A DNA stretch of 64,000 bases from Neckera pumila (Eukaryota; Streptophyta; Bryopsida; Hypnales; Neckeraceae), in contig OZ018412.1 in the NCBI GenBank assembly GCA_963969595.1, positions 8,558,501 to 8,622,500 of the forward strand, read 5' to 3'. The first letter of the stretch is position 1. Every line of letters begins with the position of its first letter. Below, one piece after another: positions 48,386-59,958 of this stretch. The notes beneath the pieces were generated by a model. The model saw nothing but the letters and a program-made list of their open reading frames with translations. It did no database searches and had not been told where the DNA came from. The translations under genes and the position numbers were made by a program.

Positions 48386-50113
48386 TCATGACCATGTAAA
48401 CACACTTTTCAAGGATGAGTACTTGTCTACACTATACAAAGAAAATGTATTTTCTGAAGCATAAAATGTCAAGTGCTTGCATATATCACATGCTTCATCA
48501 CGGTTTCTTCCAGTGTCATGCTTGCTTGAGAGTACTTCATGACATATATCATGTCGATTTACAAGTGTAGAAGGTTGCAGCCGTCTTTGTTTTTCTTCTT
48601 CCCAAGCATTTGAAATAGAATTCCAACTTGCAAGTTCCTCTAGATTAGGATTATCCGGCACATTAAAATTCATAACCCTATAACCTTCTTGCATTTTGTC
48701 GGCAACCATCGTTTGCATGAGTTGAAAAAGCGGCATAGTTTCAGGAATAAAAGTTGGACATGTAGCAAAGAACATTTGCCACGTGAAGTGAATGGTGTCC
48801 AACAATACACACCTTGAAAGCCCCTTACAAGATGGAAGCACAGGTTGCTCCGCAAATGATCGCAACCCAAATTGGACCTTAAATTGCTCAATAGCATCAC
48901 CAAGTTCAATAGCCCATTTAACAAAGTCTTCTTGGTTGTACTTATTAGAAACTGCATGAACCAATTCCTTCAACTCCAAGAAATTGGATTCAAGGTTAGA
49001 ATTCCGAAGCCTCTCAACAATACAACTATTGAACATAAAAGTATACACCTCTATTCCTTCAACAAAACCTTTCAACTCCGATACAATATCCGTGAAGGAT
49101 GGGCGAGCATTAGGGTCATGGTGCCAACACTTGGTCAATAACTCCGTCATTTTGGGATTGAGATTTGAAGGTAGCTTTGGCCTCTTGCCAGATAAAACCA
49201 CATCATGATCACTAAACCCAATGTCCTCAAATGGAATGCGACCTGTCAAAATCTCATAGCAAACCATTGCAAAACTATACACATCCGATTTTGTTGTAAA
49301 TGGAAGGGCTTGCAGCATGTCTCTTTCCATAGATGAAGAGTTAACACCTCCCAAAGTAATAAGACGTGCCCTGTCTTTTAACCCTTGCAAGATTTCAGGA
49401 GCTCTCCAAAAACCTGTTCCAACAACTGTAGGTGAAATATCAAAGTCACCAATAAATCCAGCTGCGGGAGTATCATCATCTTCCGCAAGATTCATAACAA
49501 AAATGTTGTCTGCCTTGAGATCACGATGCAGAATATTAAGTTGATGCAAATAAGCCATGCCTATTGCAAGTTGGATGATGAGCCCCATTGCAACGGGGCC
49601 ATGGAAAGGTCTTCCCTTATAAACTCTTCTCTTCATATGCTTGTCAATACAATCACGAAGACTACAATCGTATTTTACCATGACAAGGCAAAAAGAATCC
49701 TCAGTAGTGAAATAGCCATAGAAATTGCAAATATAATGGGAATTTGTACAGAAAGTAAAGAGCTCTTCCGGCCATTGACCAAAGCGACTCTCATGAGGCT
49801 TGCCCTTGAATGCCTTCACAGCACAATGAGCACCTAGTATTGTAAATTCTTTGCTGTTTGGTTTTTTCTGGATAAAATTGGCTTTGTAAACTTTGCCTTG
49901 ACCACCTTCACCAATTTGTTCGTGCAGTTGAATCTGATCGCTTATAAATTTTGATACTTTCTTCCCTGGCAATATACGAACATTATCATCTTCACATTGG
50001 GGCACATTGCCAATAGAGGTCCAATACAAGCTTGTTGATGATGAAGCTTCAAACTGTTCCTTTGTATCATCAAAAATAGTCACTGTGGATTCCACACCTT
50101 GTTGGTCTTCCAT
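48386..50113 (-). CDS. Protein kinase-like protein with DFD in place of DFG
   Basis: A single 575-codon exon. The kinase domain spans about residues 62-352. Seen: Gly-rich loop IGEGGQGKVYKA (67-78), Lys100 in CAVKAF, catalytic loop ILHRDLKADNIFV (194-206), metal-binding motif GDFD (222-225) instead of DFG, a very short activation segment, then GTGFWRAPEIL (232-242), an insert of about 25 residues, SDVYSFAM and a closing ARPSF. The catalytic Lys, HRD Asp198, Asn203 and Asp223 are present, so activity is plausible. The C-terminal 220 residues are helical and unassigned. The group resembles plant Ser/Thr kinases of mosses and lycophytes (from memory). Start: the first Met of the frame, MEDQQGVEST, preceded by an acceptor-like ATATAG three bases upstream. 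Substrate and pathway unknown. Confidence 0.9.
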   Translation of the reverse strand: MEDQQGVESTVTIFDDTKEQFEASSSTSLYWTSIGNVPQCEDDNVRILPGKKVSKFISDQIQLHEQIGEGGQGKVYKANFIQKKPNSKEFTILGAHCAVKAFKGKPHESRFGQWPEELFTFCTNSHYICNFYGYFTTEDSFCLVMVKYDCSLRDCIDKHMKRRVYKGRPFHGPVAMGLIIQLAIGMAYLHQLNILHRDLKADNIFVMNLAEDDDTPAAGFIGDFDISPTVVGTGFWRAPEILQGLKDRARLITLGGVNSSSMERDMLQALPFTTKSDVYSFAMVCYEILTGRIPFEDIGFSDHDVVLSGKRPKLPSNLNPKMTELLTKCWHHDPNARPSFTDIVSELKGFVEGIEVYTFMFNSCIVERLRNSNLESNFLELKELVHAVSNKYNQEDFVKWAIELGDAIEQFKVQFGLRSFAEQPVLPSCKGLSRCVLLDTIHFTWQMFFATCPTFIPETMPLFQLMQTMVADKMQEGYRVMNFNVPDNPNLEELASWNSISNAWEEEKQRRLQPSTLVNRHDICHEVLSSKHDTGRNRDEACDICKHLTFYASENTFSLYSVDKYSSLKSVFTWS

Positions 50114-50116
50114 TGC

Positions 50117-52369
50117 CTATATTTAATTGCCACAGGTTCGATAAAGTCAAATTAGTGTTGCAAACTTTGAGGTGAATCAATGCATCTAAACATCATGCTT
50201 GATTCTTTTCATTATGTTACCCTCGAGCGAAAACTCCTACATGTCATATTACTTTCATGCAAGGGAAAAATGCACAACACACTTTCAAGAAAAACGTAAT
50301 TATCCCAATTTGTTTTTAGCATGTGCTTTTAAGACCATGTTCATTTAAAGCACTACCACCTAACATGTAATAACCTTAAAACCATATTGTAAGGCAACAT
50401 AAGTGTCAAGCTTTCAGCTACAAGTATTAAGTTGAAGACAAGCTAAGGCCTCATTTAAGGATAATATCAATGCATGAAGTTCTAAAAGGCAAAAATGGTC
50501 ACAATTGTCACAAACACAAATGGATGCAACGTTTGTTCAACAACATCAACTCATTCAACATCTTCATGTGAAAATATGAGCAAGATATATCATTGCCAAA
50601 GAACTTCTACACTTGCCAGTCAGGACTTCGACAACCTAACCACATTGTAGACAAGAAAGATTAAGATAGAAAGAAAACCATGGTGAACAATGAGCCTAAC
50701 AATCTCAATAGCTCTACAAAGACCTTGAAAACAAAGATTCTAGGAGGCAAATAAGTATAGGTCTCTCAAACGCAATCCCTTGCACGAGTCTCACTTTATC
50801 GATGCAAGCTCAAAGCAAGACATCTATCCAGATCACATCTCCTTAAAACAAAAATGAATAGCAAAAGGGTGAAGTTTGCAAAGAAATGTCAAGCTCCCCA
50901 AGGCATTGCACATAGATTCTCCACATTGATTCCATTATGAAATTTTGGTGGTGGGTTTTAAAGTCAAGTCCTAAAGCAGATGGTTGATCAAAAAGAGCCT
51001 AAGTACAAACAGGGGAGGCAACCTTGTGCACTCAACTACAACAAGTCAATTAATGTACAATTAGGGCGGGTTGTTTTAGTTCTTTTAGCAATGAGATTCT
51101 TTTCACTTGTTTTGTTACCAAATAAAACTTATATGTCAAAAATCTTTTGGAATTATTGAAACTTGACAATTACAATGCAAATAGGGGTAGTTCATAATCA
51201 AATACCATAGACTCTAAAATACATTTCAGACCTCTCATCTCAATTGATGAATGACATTGTCAAAGGAGTGTCTTCAAGAGGTTACCCATACTAAATTTTC
51301 TACAACATTATCAAAATTAAATTTGTTTATATGAGAAAGGATGACTTTTACTAAAAGATTGCACTCAACCTCACAATTATCACTCCATACTCTTGGCAAA
51401 AAGAAAAGAATCAATTGTAGGAATCTAAGTTACTACTTGTTGAAATTCTTGACATCCTGTATGCAAATCATTGGAACTCATTGAATTGAAATGAGAGCAA
51501 TTGCAATACAATAGATCCCTCAATTGGATCCAAACAACAATCCAAATCAAAACTATTCCAACTCAATTGCAATCAATCCATCTACCAACTAATAGATAAG
51601 TTTCACAACAACTTTACCAAAGAATCATGATTCATAACATTTCTCTTGTTTGTGTCAAAATTACAATCTATCCTCTATCCCATGGCTACAACAACATGTT
51701 CTTTAAATCCTTTATTTCATTTGCCATTGGTTGCTTCTTATCCATTTCTAATGTACCATTAGATGCATGCATCCACTATTTCCTAAAAGAGACATCTCCC
51801 TCTTTGTTCCCCCCCCTTCCTCCCACTTGAATTTAATCAAACAAAATAAAACACCTAATTTACCCACCAACTCCCCAATACCAAAACCACTTTGATATGA
51901 ATACAATATCTAGAATACATAAAAAAGACATATAGATATATTATACAAGAGATACATTTTAACATAGAACTAATATGGTACAACATGTGGGGTACATATA
52001 TAAGATACATGATCATATAGAATATACACTTGTGAATTGGAATACTAATATGGTATGACATATGAACATATATATATGGGATATGGAATACAATTGTTAA
52101 TCCCATATCGATTGCACTCTCGAGTGTAAAAACAAAAATAGATATGGAAGGTAATGAAAAAACAAATATGGGAGGTTATTATTTCACTAATTTATGAAGT
52201 GAGTGGGTGACATTCCCTTATTGTCCTTTCAAAAGAGATTGACACACCATGCCAATCCTCTACAATTGGTAGACTAAAACAACAAAAACACACCATGACT
52301 TTGAAGCAACTCTAACAAGGGAATATTAGTTAGTTTGGAACAGTATGCCAATCCATTCAGAATACACAC
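50117..52369 (-). other. Probable 5' UTR intron of the kinase gene
   Basis: On the - strand TGTTAAG|GTGTGTATT (52369) is a good donor and AAATATAG|GCAATGG (50117) an acceptor just before the start codon. The 52370-53100 region upstream is less AT-rich, with CTCCCTGCATCTCCCTG, as expected for a leader exon. The intron itself holds no gene, only AT-rich DNA and a TATA-rich low-complexity part at 51890-52090. Inference only; no transcript evidence. Confidence 0.4.
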
Positions 52370-53250
52370 CTTAACACATGCGATGTGGATCCAGTTGCAA
52401 GGGAGAGCAGCGCCACAAATTGCCCAAGAAACAGAGCACCAACTCCCACTCTCAGCAAGAAACAGGGAGATGCAGGGAGATGCAGGTCCAGACGATCTGC
52501 CATCTTGCGTCGTTAGTTCGAAACTCCAGCGATACATTGACGCAGCAGAGAAGAAACTAACAGGCTACCACACAAGCTAGAAACACAGGCTAGAAACACA
52601 AGCGACCATAGTTTGGATGTGACTTGGAACAAATCGACAGAAACAAACACCAACAGAAACGTGTTACCAAACTCTCGAGATCCAGATCTCAAGCTCGGAA
52701 CCCCACAATCCACCTTTGTGGTATCGTACAGATAAAAAAAACTGGCGAGGAAGGGAAGCTACTTCAATGAATGAGGATACAACCCCAGGACTGTGAAACT
52801 TACAAAGCTAGAGTAAGTTCCCAGATGCCTTACTATGGTAGCGACGATGCAGGAAAGTTTGCAAGAACGATGAGAGCGTGAACACGCACGTGGAGAGGTC
52901 CCGACGATGTAGCTTCGGAGGTGCAAAAGCTTGATGGGAACCTCTCTAAGGCAGAAACATCATCCAGAGTGGGAAGAGTAGCATAGTTGCAGAGTTCGAC
53001 GAAGGGCAGGGCGCCATAGCCAGCGTGAACTATGAAGGAGCAAGGGACAGGGGTGTGGTACGTGGTAAGCGAACTGTAGCTGCGACTCAGGCGTAGTTGG
53101 TAGTGGTAGTTGGCATTAATTTCAGGAAGCATTTAATTGGTAGCGGTGGCAGTTGAATTAGTTGGAGCATTTAATTGATGTTGGACTTGCTTGCCTGCCT
53201 GCACAGGCAGCTTTCTCCGCGTGAAACTGAACACTCTCATAATGCTGTGC
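52370..53250 (-). promoter_or_regulatory. Candidate leader exon and promoter of the kinase gene
   Basis: Mixed-composition DNA with several short frames on both strands, none recognised. Its position upstream of the inferred donor makes it the likely transcription start area. No specific element is claimed. Confidence 0.3.
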
Positions 53251-53253
53251 CAG

Positions 53254-53320
53254 GTTATCAGTAAGGTAGTCTGCTCTAAAAGCGATTATGACACAGAGGT
53301 ACATTTTGCTTTCTTCAATG
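53254..53320 (+). repeat. Decayed end related to the giant element/MITE family
   Basis: CAGTAAGGTAGTCTGCTCTAAAAGCGA resembles GCAATAAGGTAGGAGGCTCTAAAAGCGA, and the following GGTACATTTTGCTTTCTTCAATGTACT matches GGTACACGTTGCTTTCTTCCATGTACT of the MITE at 12182-12474. The partner end was not found. Confidence 0.55.
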
Positions 53321-53324
53321 TACT

Positions 53325-53433
53325 TACACGAAATAGTGAAATTAGGTTGCCCCACACTAATTTCTCATATCTAACACTTTTAGACATGGTGAACTATAGT
53401 CTGGGGCAACCTAATTTCACTATTTTGTGTAGA
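53325..53433. repeat. Near-perfect 30-bp inverted repeat (small foldback)
   Basis: Left arm from ACACGAAATAGTGAAATTAG to TTGCCCCA; right arm the inverted copy ending ATTTTGTGTAG; loop about 50 bp. Non-coding; it would form a strong hairpin. Probably a small foldback transposon or inverted-repeat MITE. Confidence 0.8.
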
Positions 53434-53960
53434 CCATCTACAATGCAACCGGCACCACGCACAGTATTGGCATTGTACACGGTGGATGATATTTTTTATT
53501 TAAAATTATTTCTGAGACGTTTCTAAGACCATCTGCAATACAACAGCGATAAAAATGCCCCGCAACAACAAATTGCGGGCTATTCCACGAGGCCTCTACA
53601 ATACTCATTCTTTCTTTGGAAAATTTGACCCAATTCAAAGTTGGGAATCCAAACGTCAAATGGACTTTTTGGTATTATAAAAAGAAAGGAAGAAAAGAAT
53701 CTACATTTAGAATAGGACTTTTCATGGAAACAAGATAGGTTGAATTGATTAGCACACATACCAATAAACTTTTCTTGGCATTCATTGGATACTACCGCTT
53801 TTTGTCATGATGATTCCCACGAATCAACTTGCCGAGACATTTCCCGGGGTAGGCAAAATGACAAAATATGCCAGTCTCGGGTGGTTGCGTACTAAGGCCG
53901 TGAAAATGGAGGTCTCCATACCGGTTGCATTGGAGCACAATTTTAAATAAAAATTATCAT
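53431..53960. repeat. Nested inverted-repeat region (CAATGCAACCGG ends)
   Basis: ATCTACAATGCAACCGG at about 53436 is inverted at 53921-53936 (CCGGTTGCATTGGA), and a second ACCATCTGCAATACAAC occurs at 53529. TTTTTATTTAAAATTATT near 53490 is also inverted near 53942-53958. This looks like one or two nested MITEs, but the boundaries cannot be fixed by eye. Confidence 0.45.
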
Positions 53961-54357
53961 TAGCCCTGTACAGTGCTGATACTCTTATACCTGACTTATA
54001 TCTGATTCATTTTACATCTGACTTATACCCTGAACATTGGCTCTTAGTGGTGTAATAGAGAGATACTTGCCTCACTTAACTGATGTTACCTTGGGACGCT
54101 ACAGGGTATTCTTTTGATCATATTCGATTGTGAACCATTCCGAATGGAGTTCATTGTGAAATCACGAACCTTGTGAGATGTACTGAATACATTGCTTAAC
54201 TTTTTCAATGTTCAATTCGATGCCTCAGTCACCAGGAGCAAAAGCTACAAACAATCGAAAGCAGCATAAGACACCATTGCTGAAGATAAGAAAGAAGCTA
54301 TAACGGAACAAGAATGGAACAATAATGGAACAATAAGGCACAGTAATGACCAAACAA

Positions 54358-54503
54358 GTCCTTCTCCATTTCGAGGAACTGAAGTAATCGATCAACAATA
54401 GCATTGACGTCATAATGTTGCAACGCAAATTTCCCTACAGCACGAAAGGATTCCCGGGCTATGGCCACATCAACATATGCAGCGTACTCAGTAAGGTCTG
54501 TCA
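54358..54503 (-). pseudogene. Orphan exon of AP-complex beta-adaptin (AP-4 beta-like)
   Basis: Read on the - strand after an acceptor TTTACAG, this gives TDLTEYAAYVDVAIARESFR and then GKFALQHYDVNAIVDRLLQF, a conserved stretch of the beta subunit of clathrin-type adaptor complexes, closest in memory to plant AP-4 beta. It ends at LEMEKD without a donor; following codons do not continue the family, and no neighbouring exon was found on either side within several kilobases. It is most likely a captured or retained gene fragment, not a working gene. Confidence 0.65.
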
Positions 54504-55991
54504 CTGTAAATCATCACAGAGACATCTTGTCAGCTTCAATAAAGTAGACAAATTGAATGCTCCAGGCAAAGCAAACCCAGTGGAAAGACGGACATGTTTA
54601 GATTTACTCCCAAAACATAAACAGAGATTATCAAGTCAGTCACAAACATGCATCAACATAAAAAAATATCTGAAAAATTGCTGTTTGAATGACCATATGC
54701 TGAACCATGAGAAGCGCAGCGCAAGTATACAGCCATTTTGAAACCTCTGATCTGTGACTCATCTTCCACCCGGACATGACCATCTCTGTTGCCTAAGTAT
54801 GTAATCTAGCAAAACTAGGAGATTCTTTATATGCCAGTGGAAATCTTCAAAGTCGTCCTTCTTTATGCAACGTACGTACGTATGTATGCAACATACGTAT
54901 GTATTTGTAGGATGCCCTAAGGATACATAAGAAGCCTGTGGTTAATTTTTCAGGTGAGATTCGAGAAGACTGTCATCTGAAAACCACCTTACGGTAGGCT
55001 CTACTCATAAGCTTCTTGAATATGAATGTCCTCTGCCTTCCCTAAGACTTCGCCTAAAATTCAGAACGTATGAAGTTAAACTCTCTCTTCCTCGATGTCC
55101 TTTAGTACTTCAAATTATTGCGTCAAAGACTAACACAACTAAGGCTATTTGCACCAGTAACTGATGCACTCATAGAATTGCACATATCCAGAGGAAGAGA
55201 GAAGATCACACCCCAACTCAAAGAAGCCAGAACCACAATTGAATGCTGTAGACGTAATGCAGAACTGGATTTTTCAAGATCATAATTAGAAATTTTGCAA
55301 AGTGAGATGAAATATGTACATCGCACGTACTTGACCAAAAAAACCCAAAGTTGCATTCTAGTCTTCCAGTTCATGAAGAGTCAAATATTTCACAAGGATC
55401 TTTTTGAGTTTATTTAGGAATACTCTTCTTACAGTATATTTTCACTTGGTATTTAAAGTGAGAAACAAATGTCTTAGGCCATTTCTATCGGGACTCACCA
55501 AGCAAGCCCTCAAAAAAGTTTTGGTGGGCATCGATTGGTAGTTAGTCCTTCCGTAAATATGCCATTTCAAAAAATGATTGTGAGATCTTCAAATTTAGCC
55601 CTTTAGATGCCAAGGGTGAGGGCACTTAGACATTTTCAACACATTTAAAGTTCAATCTATTCCAAAATAGTGGAGGCTATTTCAATCTTTGCATGTGAAA
55701 AATAAGAAAAACTATTTATTTCTTACTCAATGAATAGGCAAGGTGGATGTCAGCTCAGAATGACCAAAGCTGGTCATGTAAAGAGCTAAATTGGGAGGGC
55801 CACGGCTGGGGGTGAGAGCTCTCGCAACTTGAGTTTTTGATTGAAAAGCCTCCTACAAAAAATTTGGCGAGACATATTTGAAGTGTAATGGTAGAGATAC
55901 TTGAAGGACTGAATTTATACATGTGCACCTTTTGGATTTAGATTCATTTTACTAACGCCACTCATAACACCAACTAAAGTGCGAACATAAC

Positions 55992-56249
55992 TTGCAACAC
56001 CAAATTTTAAAGATTTTCCACCAGTTTCCTTTGCTCTTTCCAAATTTCCCAATTGTCCATGTTCAATGTCTCCCCTTCTATGAGAATGTTGTGACATCAC
56101 CGCTCGTCATTGATACTCAAAAAGAATGCTATGACAACTGGGTCTACTGTAGAATGCGTATCCACAATGGATGTGAAGAAAAGGCTTTTCCATACGCTTG
56201 CAATTTCGAAGCAAGAGCTCAAGAATTCTGTGGCTGGAACGACATCTAG
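55992..56249 (+). CDS. Doubtful Cys-rich ORF (possible ShKT-like fragment)
   Basis: The C-terminal half holds ECYDNWVYC, then RIHNGC, KAFPYAC and QEFCGW, giving spaced cysteines (x6, x7, x8, x9) that loosely recall a ShKT-type module such as follows prolyl 4-hydroxylase domains in plants. The N-terminal half looks non-coding, so if real this would be a terminal exon starting near 56100 after TTGTGACATCACCGCTCG. No partner exon identified. Evidence is weak. Confidence 0.2.
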   Translation: MQHQILKIFHQFPLLFPNFPIVHVQCLPFYENVVTSPLVIDTQKECYDNWVYCRMRIHNGCEEKAFPYACNFEARAQEFCGWNDI

Positions 56250-56412
56250 AAATTGCGATGGGAGCAGCAGCAAGCTTACATCGCTAAGCACTCGCACTGC
56301 AATCCTCACTGCACCTGTGTTTCGATTTTCAAGGAGTTTGCCGTATTTCGATTCCTGCACAGGGAGCTACTTACTGCTCGAGGTTTGCCATTCTTTTCTT
56401 TTGAATTATTTG

Positions 56413-57012
56413 TGAGTTTCATGTTTTGAAAGAAAATTGCAGAATTAGGATTTGGGCAGCTTTGCACTTGATGATTGATCCCAAATTAATTTGCAACTCA
56501 TGTGTATCGTGACAAATTTATGGTTGTGATATCGGGGTGAATGTGTGTAGCTCGTTTTGATTTGAGAAGATAACAGATTTCTAGTGTCGTAAGGCAGATT
56601 ATTGATCGTGGTGCCAATTCGTTCGGTTGAATCATACAGGTGTGTGTTTCATGCTTTGAAAGGGAATTGCCGAATTAAAATTTGGGTAGAGGATATAGAG
56701 CATTGAACTTGATGTATGATTCGAAGTAGATTTCAAATTCGTGGGTGTCGTGACAGTGGTTGTGATCGATTTGAATGTGTGTAGCTCGTTTAAATTGCAA
56801 GGAGTACGCATTTCTAGTGCCACAGAACGGACTAGAATCTTCCGTTCGGTTAAATCATGTGTGTGTTTCACCTTTGAAACGAAATTGCAGAATTAGGGTT
56901 TGGGGCAGAGGAGCATGGAGACTTGATGAGTGATGCGACGAGTTCAAATTCACTGTGTGTTCAAATAAATTCATGCGTGTGTGTGATCGTCTGTGAATGT
57001 GTGTAGCTTTTT
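56413..57012 (+). repeat. Three tandem upstream repeats before the NTF2-like gene
   Basis: Units begin at about 56413, 56640 and 56865. Each opens GTG.GTTTCA..(T/C)TTTGAAA, then AATTGC(A/C)GAATTA...TTTGGG, then a GACTTGATG-type block, and carries GAATGTGTGTAGCT(C/T) towards its end. The first two are about 225 bp; the third is about 145 bp and runs straight into the start codon at 57016. The repeat therefore carries the leader and perhaps promoter of the gene. Confidence 0.75.
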
Positions 57013-57015
57013 GAG

Positions 57016-58006
57016 ATGGCGGAAGTGGAACAGAAGCCACCATTTCCTCCCTTCACACGAGAATCAGCGCTGGCGAAAGTGAAGGCCGCGGAAGCGGCGT
57101 GGAACACCCGGAACCCTGACGTGGTGGCGCTGGCGTACACCAAGGACTCGGAGTGGCGCAACCGCACGGAGTTTTTCCAAGGCCGAGATGCCATCAAAGA
57201 GTTTCTCACACGCAAATGGGCGCAGGAGCACGACTACCGACTGATGAAGGAGCTCTGGGCCTTCACGGACAACCACATTGCCGTGCGCTTCGAGTACGAG
57301 TGGCGCAATGAGGCCGGACAATGGTTAGTTAGTTCTCTTCTCTCACTGGATGAAATTCACGGATCCATACCACATTGCGACTCTCTGTGTGTAGTTTCTA
57401 TCGTTAATCTGACCAATTTTTTATATCGATTCTTGTTAGCAAATTGCAACGAGATTTCAATGCATCAGAGTATGCCGTATTTTGGATACGATATGCAAAA
57501 GTTATAAACGTTCAAAGTTATATTGGTAGTGGATCTAAATTCTGACATGAGTTCTGATATTGACATGTACATTCTCAAAATCAGTATGTAATCGTGCAAG
57601 GTTTTGGAGAGTTGCACGTTTAGGTAGCTGTTGCAATTAGGTTTGCCTTCAAGGGACACTTGAAATGGCCACTGCTGTTTATTGAGCATAGTTTCTTATG
57701 ATTAGATTGTCAAATTTTTATGTGTTTATATGAAGGAGGGTGCACATCAAAGGATGCGTTGCGGTATTTGGATACACCATGAAATATCCAAATAGGAAGT
57801 TATGAAGGGCTAGTGGTATTGCTTAATTATAAAAAAATGGCTTCTTCAACAATAGGTGCATATTTGTTGTTTGCAGGTTTCGGACTCATGGAAACGAGTT
57901 GTGGGAGTTCGAGGAGAACGGGCTCATGCGTCGGCGTGACATGAGTGCCAACGATGTCCCCATCCAAGAATCCCAGCGACGGTATCTCCGGCCTGATGCT
58001 CAATAG
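57016..58006 (+). CDS. NTF2-like (DUF1348) family protein, two exons
   Basis: Exon 1 57016-57323 (donor CAATG|GTTAGT) and exon 2 57877-58006 (acceptor TTTGCAG) give 145 residues, the usual size of the family. It starts [20 protein letters not shown]. Seen: [34 protein letters not shown]-like [14 protein letters not shown], the [15 protein letters not shown] core and the closing [20 protein letters not shown]. This is the cone-shaped NTF2/SnoaL-like fold typical of DUF1348 proteins, which are common in bacteria and fungi and have no settled biochemical role. The first exon is much richer in GC than its surroundings. No targeting peptide is seen, so it is probably cytosolic. The gene looks intact. 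Confidence 0.9.
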
Positions 58007-59499
58007 CTTATCATCATCTAGACTGAACTTCGAATGTACGCTACTGTTGCCTGTGGTAGCAGTGGAGCTCTGGAGTTGGAAACCAGTCTGTAAACTGTAA
58101 GATAACCGATAATGAGACTGACGATTGCAACTGTGTTTTCAGTGGAATGAGGTTTGATTTTATGGTGTTCAAGTGATCAAATGCCGTAGATAGTGGTCGC
58201 GTACTGATCACGGTACTAGCTAGAGTCTGAGGTGTTGCAGAAATTCAGTGGATCTGGCTTTGGTTGATTTTGTTCGAAAGCTGTAGGGGAAACAACTTCA
58301 GCCCAAACTACGTTAATTTCAATACAAAGTATGCTTTGGAGTGATCAAATGCACATCCAATGTGTTTCACCCACATTGAATTTCTTTTCTCCTAATGAGA
58401 ACTCGTACCTCGTGGTAAGCTTTGACATTATATGGTAATGTGACTTGCACTTGAATCCCACTGCAGTACTCCGACAGGATGCACACATCGCAGCTGGCAC
58501 CAGAAGAAGGGGGTTTTCGAAATGCATTTCGAACTCTCTGAGGAGGCTAGTGCGTATAGTAGGAGCGGAAAACTGAGTTGTTTTGGGTTAATTTGGTAAA
58601 AAAACTGAAAATCTTGGAGTATAATTTCAAGACCCGACACCCCTATGATGAAACGCAACGTAAGTTGGTTCACTTCACACGTGAATCCAAAGACACAGAC
58701 TAAGATAGGTATACCCTCTTCCCAATTGTCTCCTTATATATATCTTTCCAGCATTTCAGGGTTTAGGGTTTAGCTAAAGGGAAGAAATTTGGAGAAATTG
58801 TCATTCCGATACCGCAATCGAAGTCTGAAGCTACACTCAATCTAGGTGTAGATGAGTATACAGGAACCGTGAATATGCAAGTTGCAATCGAATTAGTTCA
58901 TAGGTGGGCGAAGAGTGCATGCGCACCAACTAACAAATCTTATTCTCCTACAATGGTTTTGCTGAATCACAGGAAAGGAATCTCATTGCTTAAACAGTCA
59001 AAACTTTAAGTACTAGTTCTAAAATTTATATGAAGAAAAAGTTAAACTGCATTTAGCAGCTCCTTTTGGCTTGTTAGTTCTCAGGCTAGACTGTAGAAGC
59101 GGCAACCTCGACGCCATTGCCGGGAGAATGGTCGGTTGATCCTTTGAAGCACCTAAAGCGAATATAGTGGAATAAGTAGGGTTTAGGCTTGAAGTGGAGC
59201 GTCCTTAGCATATAGCTACAATAAATTAGGCGTGGAGCGATGTGTAGGGTAAATATGAAGGGGTAATTCTATTACTAGTTAGGACCTTTTGATTTTATTA
59301 AAAAATATGAAGGGTCACCCGGCCATTCTCTCAACAATGGTAGATGAGGTTGCCGCTTATATAGGTATCCCTATTCTCATAATAATGTGGCTTTGCTTTC
59401 AAAAGAGAGCAACCTACATAAATTCCGAAACCCTATTCTACATTATTTTTGTATTATGAAGACAAGCATATATGATAAATAACAAGTCCATGTCACAAT
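58007..59499. other. Intergenic DNA, no gene supported
   Basis: Contains the NTF2-like 3' region and a short TTTAGGG doublet at 58759. GGTTGCCGCTTATA...CCATTGT near 59100 and 59340 shows inverted phrases (GCGGCAACCTCGACGCCATTG / CAATGGTAGATGAGGTTGCCGC), so 59098-59360 is probably a further small inverted-repeat element of about 260 bp. Confidence 0.4.
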
Positions 59500-59958
59500 A
59501 GGGGTAGTCATATCTTCTTCACTCCACACGCATTTTGTGAAGAATCAGAACGTGTCAGCTCTCCATTAGGTTATTGGATGCTCTCTGTGGCAAAATATAT
59601 TGTTTCTGCAAAAGCTTGTTCACGTTCAGTATTCTTCTCCGGAGGTGAATAATGAGCGTGAAGAAGCTTTCACAAAAATAGGATATTGCACTAGGTAGCA
59701 CAATTTCACCTCCTTTGCATGCCAAGGATTCCGCTGCTTCATCTAGCTGGTTCCTTCTGTTACATTGTCATTGCTTTTGCACAACTTTCGGTGTCTGCAC
59801 TGCTTTTGGTAAATCACGTTGTACACTCTCCATTCCCATTCTGTGCTCATGAGGAAGGGGTATCACACCTTCTTCATGAATTCAGGCTCCCCATTGGCTC
59901 CTCTTCTCTCTCACTCTTCAAAGAATTTTGGTGCAGTGAAGAAGGTGTGACTACCCCT
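59500..59958. mobile_element. 459-bp TIR element with AAT duplication
   Basis: Ends AGGGGTAGTCATATCTTCTTC and the inverted GAAGAAGGTGTGACTACCCCT, each flanked by AAT. A second copy of the same end motif lies inside at about 59857 (GGGGTATCACACCTTCTTCA). A three-base duplication and short TIRs fit PIF/Harbinger- or CACTA-type non-autonomous elements. The + strand frame starting 59719 inside it is unlikely to be a gene. Confidence 0.7.

Noticed and set aside
50120..50160. GGTTCGATAAA resembling a tRNA T-loop
   Set aside because: No matching acceptor, D or anticodon arms around it.
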